Source of the DNA: Bradyrhizobium sp. MOS002
GTDB taxonomy: Bacteria > Pseudomonadota > Alphaproteobacteria > Rhizobiales > Xanthobacteraceae
NCBI RefSeq assembly: GCF_003020115.1
Contig: NZ_PYFX01000011.1
Span: forward strand, 124,001-188,000
DNA: 64,000 nucleotides
Reading direction: 5' to 3'
In this document: in pieces, positions 43,101-51,328 of the stretch
Layout of the letters: the number at the start of each line of letters is the position of its first letter
How positions within the stretch are numbered: position 1 is the first letter of the stretch
Notes under the pieces: generated by a model
The model's input: only the letters and a program-made list of their open reading frames with translations
Database searches by the model: none
Told to the model about the DNA's origin: nothing
Made by a program: the position numbers and the translations under genes

Positions 43101-44801
43101 TCAGCCGATCTGCTCAAAACCGCCCTCGAGCCAGAGCTTGCGTGCCAGCTTGCGCTGAATCTTGCCGCTGGTGGTCTTCGGCAGCGCGCCGGGCCGGATC
43201 AGCGCGATATGGCGCGCGGAGAGTTCGTGGTTGTTGGCGACGGCCTCGCGGATCCGGCCCTTGATCGCTTCGGGGTCGATCGCGTGGCGCGCTGTGCGCT
43301 CGATCTCCTGGACGATGACGAGCGTCTCTTCGCCGCTCTCGTCCTGCACCGAGAATGCCGCGCCGCAGTTTTCGCGCAAAGCTCCGTCGAGCGATTGCAC
43401 CGTGCGCTCGACGTCCTGCGGATAATGATTGATTCCGCGGATGATGATGAGGTCCTTGATCCGTCCCGTGACGAACAATTCGCCTGTGACGTCGACGAAG
43501 CCGAGGTCGCCGGTGCGCAGCCATGGCCCGTCCTCGCCCGCAATCCGCGCATTGAGCCCCTCACGCGTCGCCTCGTCGTTGCGCCAATAGGCGCGTGCGA
43601 CATTGGCGCCATTCACCCATATCTCACCGACCCGGTCGGCGGGCAGGCGTGTGTGATCGTTGGCGTCCACGATGGCGATCTGCTCGCCGGTGAGTGCGCG
43701 CCCGCAGCCGACGGCTACCTGCGTATCTTCGGCGTCGGAAGGCGCCTTCGCCGCATGCGCCTGCAGCGCCGTGCGGCTCACGCCGCGTGTGACATGGCCG
43801 CCGCCGCGGCGTCCGCCGGAAATCAGGAGCGTCGCTTCCGCCATGCCGTAGGCGGGATACATCGCGCGCGGATCGAAACCGTGCGGCGCAAATGTCTGGA
43901 CGAACCGTTCGATGGTTTCAGCATGCACCGGCTCTGCGCCGTTCAGCGCGATCCTGAGCGAGGACAGGTCCACGCCGTCCATCTGGTCGGCGCGATAGCG
44001 GTTGACGCAGAGGTCGAAGCCGAAGTTCGGACTGCATGCCACTTCCGCGCGATAATGCGAGATCGCGCGCAGCCAGCCGAGCGGCCGCTGCATGAATGCG
44101 TTCGGCGCCATCAGCACGCAGGTCGCGCCGACATAGAGCGCTTGCAACGCGTTCAGGATCAGCCCCATGTCGTGATAGAGCGGCACCCAATTGACGTAAG
44201 TCGATTGCCGTGTGTTGCCGACCGCGAGCCGGATCATCTCGAGATTGGCGAGCAGATTGGCATGACTCACCATCACGCCTTTGGGCTCGGAGGTCGAGCC
44301 GGAGGTATATTGCAGGAAGGCGATGTCGTCCGGCGCCGGCTCGGGCAGTTCGATTGTCCCACCGTCGCTCGCGGCGAGATCGACCTCGATCCAGCGAATG
44401 TTCTCCTGCGCGAAGCGTGCCCGCAGATCGCCACGGAGTGCGACGGCCGAATTGGTCAGGGCCACCGCCGGCGTGCAATTGGCGAGGATCGCGGCGCTGG
44501 CGTCGCGCGCGCTGTTCCGCCGCGGCATCATCATCGGCACGGCGATGATGCCGGCCATCAGGCAGCCGAAGAACGCCACCATGAATTCGATGCCGGGCGG
44601 AAACACCAGGATGGCGCGGTCGCCGGGACGCGCGGCCGCGGTCAATCGCTGCGCGAGGGCGGATGCGGAGTGATGCAGTTGGCGGAAGGTGAGGACAGCT
44701 TCCTCCGCCCCGCGATCGGAGACGAAGACATAGGCGCGGTCGTCGGCCTGCTCCGCCGCACGCCGGGCCAGCAGTGCCACGAGCGAGCGGAAGGTTTCCA
44801 T
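43101..44801 (-). CDS. Fatty-acyl-AMP ligase (FAAL)
   Basis: A 566-residue adenylating enzyme that activates a free fatty acid as acyl-AMP and passes it to a carrier protein. The P-loop YTSGSTSEPKG lies at residues 165-175, followed by NWVPLYHDMGLI, YPAYGMAEATLL, LRTGDLGFV, RIKDLIIIRGINHYPQDVE and C-terminal LPKTTSGKIQRK. The VPLYHDMGL and INHYPQDVE wording is that of FAAL proteins rather than acyl-CoA synthetases. The FAAL-specific insertion is not resolvable by eye. It follows the acp gene by 24 bases on the same strand, so the ligase probably loads that ACP. It ends tail-to-tail with the SGNH-like gene, 5 bases apart. Confidence 0.92.
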   Translation of the reverse strand: METFRSLVALLARRAAEQADDRAYVFVSDRGAEEAVLTFRQLHHSASALAQRLTAAARPGDRAILVFPPGIEFMVAFFGCLMAGIIAVPMMMPRRNSARDASAAILANCTPAVALTNSAVALRGDLRARFAQENIRWIEVDLAASDGGTIELPEPAPDDIAFLQYTSGSTSEPKGVMVSHANLLANLEMIRLAVGNTRQSTYVNWVPLYHDMGLILNALQALYVGATCVLMAPNAFMQRPLGWLRAISHYRAEVACSPNFGFDLCVNRYRADQMDGVDLSSLRIALNGAEPVHAETIERFVQTFAPHGFDPRAMYPAYGMAEATLLISGGRRGGGHVTRGVSRTALQAHAAKAPSDAEDTQVAVGCGRALTGEQIAIVDANDHTRLPADRVGEIWVNGANVARAYWRNDEATREGLNARIAGEDGPWLRTGDLGFVDVTGELFVTGRIKDLIIIRGINHYPQDVERTVQSLDGALRENCGAAFSVQDESGEETLVIVQEIERTARHAIDPEAIKGRIREAVANNHELSARHIALIRPGALPKTTSGKIQRKLARKLWLEGGFEQIG

Positions 44802-44825
44802 TGGCTGCGCCGGCTTCAGCCGCCC

Positions 44826-45080
44826 TCAGGCGGCGGGGCGGATTGCGCGCTTGTCGGTGAGAAATCGCGACAGCGCCTCAACGGTCGGATGGTCGTAAAA
44901 GTCGTCGGTCGATAGTTCGAGGTCGAGCTTCTCCTCGAGTTCCATCATCAGGTAGACCAGCATAGCCGAATCGAGCCCGAGGCGGCTGAACTTCGTGCCG
45001 ATGTCGACGCGGTCCTTCGAAATCCGCAGAATATTTGCCAGGGCGGTAACGCAGAAATCCGAAATCTGCTCGCGTGTCAT
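44826..45080 (-). CDS. Stand-alone acyl carrier protein
   Basis: An 84-residue ACP from ATG 45080; the frame is open further upstream, but only these residues look like an ACP. The phosphopantetheine site is LGLDSAM with Ser38, followed by an acidic helix II (LMMELEEKLDLELSTDDFYDH). TKFSRLGLDS is typical of carrier proteins that serve FAAL/polyketide-like systems rather than the housekeeping AcpP, whose site reads LGADSLD. It is transcribed first, with the fatty-acyl-AMP ligase 24 bases later. No phosphopantetheinyl transferase is nearby. Confidence 0.93.
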   Translation of the reverse strand: MTREQISDFCVTALANILRISKDRVDIGTKFSRLGLDSAMLVYLMMELEEKLDLELSTDDFYDHPTVEALSRFLTDKRAIRPAA

Positions 45081-45299
45081 GTCATGTCCCAGAAACAATG
45101 GGAACGACAATACGGGTGACCCCCTGGTTGTCAATTTGGTCGGAACGCCGCTGCGTTGAAGGTTGTGGACTGTTGCTTTCCTGTCGCCCGGTTGCTTAAT
45201 CCATGCCCAGAGTGGCACGATTTCCCGCGGTCGACAGCGGCCGCCGCGACCCGTATGCTCCCAAAATTGCAAGTACGACGCGCATGACGGGATTTTCGC

Positions 45300-48200
45300 A
45301 TGAGCCGTGCCCGCTTGTTCGCCCCATTTTTCCTTGTTCTTTTGGTTCCGGGACTGGCTTCTGCACAGCGCGGCGATGATTTCGATTCGCTGCTCGCGCA
45401 GATGAACGCGGCGACGCAGACCGCGCGCTGGGCCGACGGGCTTGCGGCCGCCCAGAAGCTCGAAAACCTGGTGCGGCGCGGGCAGGGTGCCGGCAGCATG
45501 AACTATGCCGGCGTGCTGCACAACGAAGGCATGTTCCTGCACAACCTCGGCCGCTACCCTGAGGCCATCGACAAGCTGAACGCGGCGCTCGCCATCAAGC
45601 TGCGCAACAACGACGTCGCCTCGACGCTACGCACCTCGCACATCCTGGTCGGATCGCTCGGCATGCTCGAGCGTCGCGCCGAGGCGACCAATGTGGCCGA
45701 ACGCGCGCTCGCGCTGGGCACAAGCGCTTTCGGCGCCAATGACGTGCGCCTCGCCGACACGCTGGCCGCGCTCGGCGGCCTGGCGATTGACAAGGAGAAT
45801 TTCAAGGAAGCGACCGGCTATTTCGAGCGGGCGCTCGCCGCACTGCAAGCCGCCAATGCGCCGCCCTCCGAGGTCGCCTCGGCGATGGACCATCTCGGCG
45901 AAGTCTATGGCCTGCTGGGTCGCTTCGACGACGGGGAGCGGCTGCTGAAGCAGGGGCTCGATCTGCTGGACCGCAGCCTTGGCAGAGGCGCCGAGGCCGC
46001 GCCGAACTACGACAAGATGCTCAGCGATCTCGGCAACCTTTATTCGGACGCAGGCCGCCTGACGGAAGCCGAGGCGGTGATGCGGCGCTCGCTCGCGATC
46101 ACCCGGATGCGCAGCGGGGAAGCGCATCCGAACGTCGCGGCGGCCACCGGCAATCTCGCAACTGTGCTTGAACGCGAAGCGCGCTACGCCGAGGCGGAAA
46201 AGCTCTACCAGCAAACGCTTCAGGCCTATGAGCGGATCTACGGCCCGAACCATCCGACCACTGCCGTCGGGTTGAATAATCTCGCCAATGCCTATTCGGC
46301 GCAGGGCAGGAACGAGGCGGCCGCAGGCCTTCGGGAACGTGTGCTCGCGATCTACGAAAGGGCCTTTGGCCCCGACAGCCCCGATGTCGGTCGCGCCCTG
46401 AACAATCTCGCCAACAGCTATGCCAGCCTCGGCCGCAACGATCAGGCGCTCGGTCTCTACCGCCGCTCTCTGGCCGTGATTGAGCGCAAGTTCGGCGAAG
46501 GCAGCGGCCCGACCGCGCTTGCCGCCGGATCGCTCGGACAGGCACTGATGGACGCCGGCCAGATGGACGAGGCGCGGCCATATCTGCTGCGCTGCCTCGA
46601 GATCGACGAGCGCGTGCCCGCTAGCAGACATCCACAGCTCGTCAAGGATCTGCGCGCCGTCGCGCTACTGGATCTCAAGACCGGCAATTTGATCGATGCG
46701 CGCAGCCGGCTCGCCCGCGCGCTCGCGATTGCGCAGGACAGGCTCGGGCCGCGCCACCAGGGCACCATCGCAACCCTAATCAACCTCGCCGACGTCGATC
46801 GCCGCGAAGGCAAATGGCCGGACGCCCTGGCGCGGCTGCGGTTGGCAGCCGCCGCGCTCAACGCGCAGCGGAATACGCAATTCGCCCGTTTCACCGAGCT
46901 CGATCCCTGGCTGATCGAGGCGATCTGGCGCGTTACGGACGGTAAGCCCGACGACGCGGCAAAGGACGAGGCTTTTGGCGCCGTGCAACGCGCGCATGAG
47001 ACCAGCGCGGGCGCCGCACTGGCACAGATGGCGGCGCGGTTCGGCGCCGGCAATGACGCGATCGCAGGATTGGTGCGACGGCAGCAGGACCTGAAGGCGA
47101 GCCTGGAGACACTCGACAAGCGTGTGACGTCCGAACTCGGACAGGCGGACGGCAAGCGCAACGACGCACTGATCGCGAGCCTGCGTACGCAAACGGCACA
47201 GATGCAAAAATCGCTTGACGATATCACGGCCCAGCTCGATCGCAGCTTTCCGGCCTACGCCGACCTGGCGAGCCCGCAGCCGCTTCCGATTGCACAGGCG
47301 CAGAGCCTGTTGAAGCCTGACGAGGCGCTGCTGACATTCATCGCGCTCAGTGACAAGACCTACGCCTTCGCCGTGACGCGCGAGACGAGCGCGTTGCGCC
47401 AGATCGCACTCGGCAGCCGCGAGATAAGCGACCGTGTCGCGCATCTGCGCCAGGGGCTCACCGATCCGGAGGCGGCGAAGGCGTCGTTCGACCTCGATGC
47501 ATCCTTCGAGCTCTATACCGCGCTGTTCGGCCCGATGTCGGTCGATATCGCGGGCAAGCCTAAACTGCTGATCGTCCCGGTCGGCGCGCTCACCAGCCTG
47601 CCGTTTCACGTGCTGGTGACGAAGAAGCCGGACACCATGTCCGCCGAACGTTACCGGCAGGCGGCGTGGCTGCTCGACGAGCGCGCCATCACGGTGCTGC
47701 CGTCGGTGCCGAGCCTGCGGGCGCTGCGGAGCTTTGCCAAGGACTCGCGTGCGCAAAAGCCGTTCATCGGGTTCGGTGATCCCGTGTTGCAGCGCTCGCC
47801 GAGTGACAAGCGTGCTGGGCGCAACGTGCAGCCGTATCAGAGCTATTATGACGGTACGGCCGTCGATCTCGATCGGCTGCGCACGGGCCTGCCGGCATTG
47901 CCGGAGACGGCGGGCGAGCTCCGGGCCGTGGCGCGCGCGCTCGGCGCTTCGCCGCAGGAGGACGTCAAGCTCGGCCCGGCGGCAACCGTGACCAATGTGA
48001 ACACCTTGCCGCTCGATCAATACCGCGTCGTCGATTTCGCCACCCACGGCCTTGTCGCCGGCGAGGTCAACGGCCTCAGCGAGCCGGCGCTGGTTCTGAC
48101 GCTTCCCGAAAAGCCCACCAGCGCCGACGACGGTTTGCTCACCGCGAGCCGCATAGCCAAGCTCAAGCTCGACGCTGACTGGGCGGTGCTGTCGGCCTGC

Positions 48201-48488
48201 AACACCGCCGCCGGCGACAGGCCGGGCGCGGAGGGTCTCTCAGGCCTTGCGCGCGCATTCTTCTATGCCGGCGCACGCGCGCTGCTGGTCTCGCACTGGC
48301 CGGTGGATTCCGATGCGGCGGTGCGCCTGACAACGGGAGCATTCTCGGAACTCACCGCGCATCCCGGCATCGGCCGCGCCGAGGCGTTGCGCCGGTCGAT
48401 GAAGGCGCTGATTGCCGACCGGTCGTCGCCGCGCAATGCCGATCCGGCGGTGTGGGCGCCGTTCGTGCTGGTCGGCGAGGGTGGTTGA
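45300..48488 (+). CDS. Secreted TPR-CHAT domain protein (caspase-like peptidase)
   Basis: A 1062-residue protein with a Sec signal peptide (MSRARLFAPFFLVLLVPGLA, cleavage after ASA near residue 21). Residues 30-500 form TPR repeats of about 42 residues in the kinesin-light-chain style, such as NNLANAYSAQGRNEAAAGLR and NNLANSYASLGRNDQALGLY. A helical linker follows (around residues 570-670), then a C-terminal CHAT domain, a clan CD caspase-like peptidase. The candidate dyad is His916 in FATHG and Cys967 in LSACNTA, both intact. The start at 45300 has GGGA 7 bases upstream. The signal peptide implies a periplasmic or exported enzyme, unlike the cytoplasmic CHAT proteases of Craspase-like systems. 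Substrate and trigger are unknown; a secreted M28-like protein follows 60 bases later. Confidence 0.88.
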   Translation: MSRARLFAPFFLVLLVPGLASAQRGDDFDSLLAQMNAATQTARWADGLAAAQKLENLVRRGQGAGSMNYAGVLHNEGMFLHNLGRYPEAIDKLNAALAIKLRNNDVASTLRTSHILVGSLGMLERRAEATNVAERALALGTSAFGANDVRLADTLAALGGLAIDKENFKEATGYFERALAALQAANAPPSEVASAMDHLGEVYGLLGRFDDGERLLKQGLDLLDRSLGRGAEAAPNYDKMLSDLGNLYSDAGRLTEAEAVMRRSLAITRMRSGEAHPNVAAATGNLATVLEREARYAEAEKLYQQTLQAYERIYGPNHPTTAVGLNNLANAYSAQGRNEAAAGLRERVLAIYERAFGPDSPDVGRALNNLANSYASLGRNDQALGLYRRSLAVIERKFGEGSGPTALAAGSLGQALMDAGQMDEARPYLLRCLEIDERVPASRHPQLVKDLRAVALLDLKTGNLIDARSRLARALAIAQDRLGPRHQGTIATLINLADVDRREGKWPDALARLRLAAAALNAQRNTQFARFTELDPWLIEAIWRVTDGKPDDAAKDEAFGAVQRAHETSAGAALAQMAARFGAGNDAIAGLVRRQQDLKASLETLDKRVTSELGQADGKRNDALIASLRTQTAQMQKSLDDITAQLDRSFPAYADLASPQPLPIAQAQSLLKPDEALLTFIALSDKTYAFAVTRETSALRQIALGSREISDRVAHLRQGLTDPEAAKASFDLDASFELYTALFGPMSVDIAGKPKLLIVPVGALTSLPFHVLVTKKPDTMSAERYRQAAWLLDERAITVLPSVPSLRALRSFAKDSRAQKPFIGFGDPVLQRSPSDKRAGRNVQPYQSYYDGTAVDLDRLRTGLPALPETAGELRAVARALGASPQEDVKLGPAATVTNVNTLPLDQYRVVDFATHGLVAGEVNGLSEPALVLTLPEKPTSADDGLLTASRIAKLKLDADWAVLSACNTAAGDRPGAEGLSGLARAFFYAGARALLVSHWPVDSDAAVRLTTGAFSELTAHPGIGRAEALRRSMKALIADRSSPRNADPAVWAPFVLVGEGG

Positions 48489-48548
48489 CGGCGGCCGTGG
48501 AAGGCGGAAACTGCCCATCAAGAAGCATTGGTTCCGGGAGCCATTTGC

Positions 48549-49805
48549 ATGCGGCTTATCTTCATCGCGACGATGGCGGTTCTCATGGTTGGTCAGGCGG
48601 CAGCCGAGGATGTGCTTTCAGGCGCGAGCCTCTACGCCGACGTCGCGCGCTACGCCTCGTTCGGCCTGCATCGCTTCGGCTCGCCCGGCGACCGCGCCAC
48701 CGCCGGCTGGATCGCCGCTGAACTCAAGACCGCAGGGTTCGAGGTCAGGTCCCAGCCCGTCGTGCTTGGCCGGCAATATGTCGTCGAGCAGGCCAGCGCC
48801 GAAGTGGCCGGCACGTCTGTCGAGGCGACGCCGTTCTGGTGGCCGCCGGTGGACAAAGCGAGCTTTCATCTCGCCACGCCGCTCGCCCGCGACGGTGATG
48901 TCGCCGGGAAAATCCTTCTGCTCGATCTGCCGTTCGATCGCGGCGCCTATCTCGGCCCTGCCCATCGCGCGGCGATCGCGGAGGCCGTGGCGAAGAGGCC
49001 GGCGGCCATCCTGCTGACGATCGGCAATCCCGCGAATGACCGTTTCGCCTACAACGTCACGCAGGAAGATGCGCCCTGGCCGGTGCCGGTGATCGTGGTC
49101 GGCGCCAAGGCGCGCGGTACATTCGAGCGGGCGCTTGCGTCGGGTGCGCCGGTGACCCTGGACGTCAAGGGCCATTACGAGCGCGATGTCGCCAGCCGCA
49201 ACGTCATCGCCGAGATCGGCGCGGGGCCGACCATCGTCGTCTCGACGCCGATGACCGGCTGGTACACTTGCGTGTGCGAACGTGGGCCCGGCATTGCCAA
49301 CTTCCTTGCGCTGGCGCGCACGCTCGCTGCCGAAAAATGGCCGGCGCATTTCGTATTCATTGCGACCGCAGGCCATGAGATCGGCCATGGCGGCATGGAG
49401 CTGTTCCTGAAGAACGGGGCGCCGGCGCCGAAGGAAACGCTGGCGTGGATTCATTTCGGCTCCTCAAACGCCTGCTACGCATTCGCTGAGGGCGCCCGCA
49501 CCGATCGGCCTGAGGAAGAGCGATATCTCGTGCTGAGCAAATCCGCCGTCGCGCTGACGGATGAGGCCTTCGCCAAGGTCGACGCAAAACGGTTGGTGAC
49601 GGAGAAGCAGGCGGTCGGCGAACTACGCGACGTGCATGCGGCGGGCTACGCCAACTTCCTCGGCATGGCCGGCCGCCATCGGACTTTCCACACGCCCTTG
49701 GACGATCTCGCCGCGACCGGACCCGAGATCCTCGAGCCGGTCGCCCGTGCCTTCGTTCAGGCCGCGCGAAAAATCGTCGAGCGCGGCAACGCCGCGTTCA
49801 GATAG
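48549..49805 (+). CDS. Secreted M28-like protein with probably degenerate metal site
   Basis: A 418-residue protein starting at ATG 48549 (a GGGAG lies 10 bases before it) with signal peptide MRLIFIATMAVLMVGQAAA. The layout resembles M28 aminopeptidases: a helical start with RTAGWIAAEL-like GDRATAGWIAAELKTAGFEV, an inserted PA-like region (KILLLDLP... AAILLTIGNP), and a catalytic half containing VIAEIGAGPTIVVSTPMTGW, GIANFLALARTLA, FIATAGHEIGHGG and FHTPLDDLA. In active M28 enzymes these segments supply His, Asp, Glu-Glu, Asp/Glu and His; here the first His-x-Asp reads as T-P-M and the Glu-Glu as His-Glu, and only the last His (FHTP) is clearly kept. It may be a pseudoenzyme or use an altered metal site. 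Confidence 0.7.
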   Translation: MRLIFIATMAVLMVGQAAAEDVLSGASLYADVARYASFGLHRFGSPGDRATAGWIAAELKTAGFEVRSQPVVLGRQYVVEQASAEVAGTSVEATPFWWPPVDKASFHLATPLARDGDVAGKILLLDLPFDRGAYLGPAHRAAIAEAVAKRPAAILLTIGNPANDRFAYNVTQEDAPWPVPVIVVGAKARGTFERALASGAPVTLDVKGHYERDVASRNVIAEIGAGPTIVVSTPMTGWYTCVCERGPGIANFLALARTLAAEKWPAHFVFIATAGHEIGHGGMELFLKNGAPAPKETLAWIHFGSSNACYAFAEGARTDRPEEERYLVLSKSAVALTDEAFAKVDAKRLVTEKQAVGELRDVHAAGYANFLGMAGRHRTFHTPLDDLAATGPEILEPVARAFVQAARKIVERGNAAFR

Positions 49806-49807
49806 GG

Positions 49808-50578
49808 TCAGTTCTGGTAGTAATAACCGCGCGGTTGGTAAACCTGCCGGGGCTGCGGCTGATAGTAGGTTCCGTAGCCCTGATTGTAATATTGCTGCGG
49901 CTGCTGCTGATAGACCTGCGCGTCATAGAGCGGGCGGCTGCCGCGCGGGGCGGGGTAGCGTGCGCCGGTGTCGCTGCCGTCGGCCGGGTAGATGTAGTTG
50001 TCATCCTGCGGCATGTAGCGGCGGGCAGGTGCGGCCTGGGGCGTCAGGTTCACGGGATCGCCCGATGTGGCGTATTGCTCTTCGGCCGGCTGCGGCGCGC
50101 GGGCCACTGCCGTGGGGTTGCGGCCACGCGGATTGCGCGCCAGCGCCACCTGCGCCGAGCCGGTCAGCGTCACCGTGGTGTTGAGCACGCCCTGCTGCTG
50201 CACCAGCGCGTAGAGCGTCGTGGCATTCTGGCGCGACAGCCGCACGCAGCCATGCGAAGCGGGCGAACCAAGTCGGCCGACCGAGTCGGTGCCGTGGATG
50301 GCGTGCCCGACCTTGGTGAAGAAGATCGCGTGCGGCATTGGCGCGTCGTCGAATTCCTTAGAATAGTGATCCTCTTCCATGCGGAAGGTGCGGAACGCGC
50401 CGTTCGGCGTCTCCCGCGAGGGGATGCCTGTCGATACCGGCCAATGGTAACGCGCGACGCCGTCGACGGCGACGGTCATCTGCTGATTATCCTTGTCGAC
50501 GGTGATCTCGACCTTGGCCTGCGCGGTGCCCGCGCTCAAAAGCATCAGGGAGGTGAAAACAATAAAAAACGAACGCAT
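49808..50578 (-). CDS. L,D-transpeptidase (YkuD) with Tyr/Gln-rich tail
   Basis: A 256-residue secreted enzyme starting at ATG 50578 with a signal peptide (FFIVFTSLMLLSAGTAQA). The YkuD domain (about residues 25-140) has the catalytic IHGTDSVGRLGSPASHGCVRL pattern with His95, His109 and nucleophile Cys111. It should make 3-3 peptidoglycan crosslinks or attach proteins to peptidoglycan. The last 90 residues, after a Pro/Ala linker, form a repetitive tail very rich in Tyr, Gln and Pro ending in YYYQN, with no known fold. It runs tail-to-tail with the M28-like gene, 2 bases apart. Confidence 0.94.
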   Translation of the reverse strand: MRSFFIVFTSLMLLSAGTAQAKVEITVDKDNQQMTVAVDGVARYHWPVSTGIPSRETPNGAFRTFRMEEDHYSKEFDDAPMPHAIFFTKVGHAIHGTDSVGRLGSPASHGCVRLSRQNATTLYALVQQQGVLNTTVTLTGSAQVALARNPRGRNPTAVARAPQPAEEQYATSGDPVNLTPQAAPARRYMPQDDNYIYPADGSDTGARYPAPRGSRPLYDAQVYQQQPQQYYNQGYGTYYQPQPRQVYQPRGYYYQN

Positions 50579-50896
50579 CTGACTTGTGGCCTCCGGCCTG
50601 TTCACACTAGTCGCCGCGGCTCTCCGTCCCCCGGCGTGCAATATGCCTGCAATCCGGCTTTCGTTCCAGCGGCCTGCCCGGCCATCGTTAACGGGACGCC
50701 CGGCGTAAGCAAGGCCGCTTTGTGCCGCAAAGCCAGCGGCGGTGCTGACATTTTCGCGAGCGGGAGATGCGTTCACAACGCCGACAATTCATCACAATGG
50801 CGCAACCATCCGGGGCAACCATTTGGCCGCATCGGCGTTGATGATCTCTGCCTCGACCGGCGGCTTCCGCCGCCGGTTTTACCTTTGGGAATGAAG

Positions 50897-51220
50897 ATGA
50901 ACAAAGTTTGCGTCGCCGCCGCATCCCGGCCGGCTGGTCTGCCTTTTCGTCTGCTCTTCGCTGGCGCCGCCGTTCTAGCCGCCCTGTCCTGCATCCCACA
51001 GCCTGGCCATGCCCAAGGCATCGTTCGGGGCGCTCAGGAAGGTTCTTATGAAGGCAACCGAATTGCCGGCCCCGTGGGCGGCGTGGTTGGGGGCGCGGTC
51101 GGCGCGGGTGTCGGCGGTGCCGTCGGCGCGGTCGAGGGGGTGTTCGGCATTCCCCATCGCGGCCACCGTCGCTGCCGCGGCTATTACGACGGATACAACC
51201 GCTTCCACTGCTATCGGTGA
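50897..51220 (+). CDS. Small exported glycine-zipper protein
   Basis: A 107-residue protein from ATG 50897, chosen because GGGA lies 6 bases before it; ATG 50891 in the same frame is the alternative. A signal peptide (LLFAGAAVLAALSCIPQPGHA) is followed by a glycine zipper with a GG-x-x-G-type rhythm (PVGGVVGGAVGAGVGGAVGA), which can insert into or cross membranes, and a basic Tyr-rich C-terminus (HRRCRGYYDGYNRFHCYR). The two cysteines in the C-terminus could form a disulphide. Similar small proteins are widespread in Bradyrhizobium without known function. It is followed at once by a family C repeat. Confidence 0.75.
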   Translation: MNKVCVAAASRPAGLPFRLLFAGAAVLAALSCIPQPGHAQGIVRGAQEGSYEGNRIAGPVGGVVGGAVGAGVGGAVGAVEGVFGIPHRGHRRCRGYYDGYNRFHCYR

Positions 51221-51228
51221 TGACCTCT

Positions 51229-51321
51229 CGTAGCCCGGATGGAGCGAAGCGCAATCCGGGCCTCTGTCGCCTCAAAGCCGCGCCTGCTCCGGATTACGCT
51301 TGCGCTCCATCCAGGCTACGC
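51229..51321. repeat. Imperfect palindromic intergenic repeat, family C copy 2
   Basis: TCGTAGCCCGGATGGAGCG at the left is matched by CGCTCCATCCAGGCTACG at the right, and inner CGCAATCCGGG by CTCCGGATTACGC. The copy is close to that at 38441-38533 and sits between two convergent genes. Confidence 0.9.
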
Positions 51322-51328
51322 CTCTCGG

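Noticed and set aside
45300..48488. CRISPR-linked (Craspase-type) CHAT protease
   Set aside because: There is no CRISPR array or cas gene in the window, and the signal peptide places the protein outside the cytoplasm.
1516..51321. CRISPR array from the dispersed palindromic repeats
   Set aside because: The repeats are 85-120 bases, occur singly, are far apart, and have no regular spacers.
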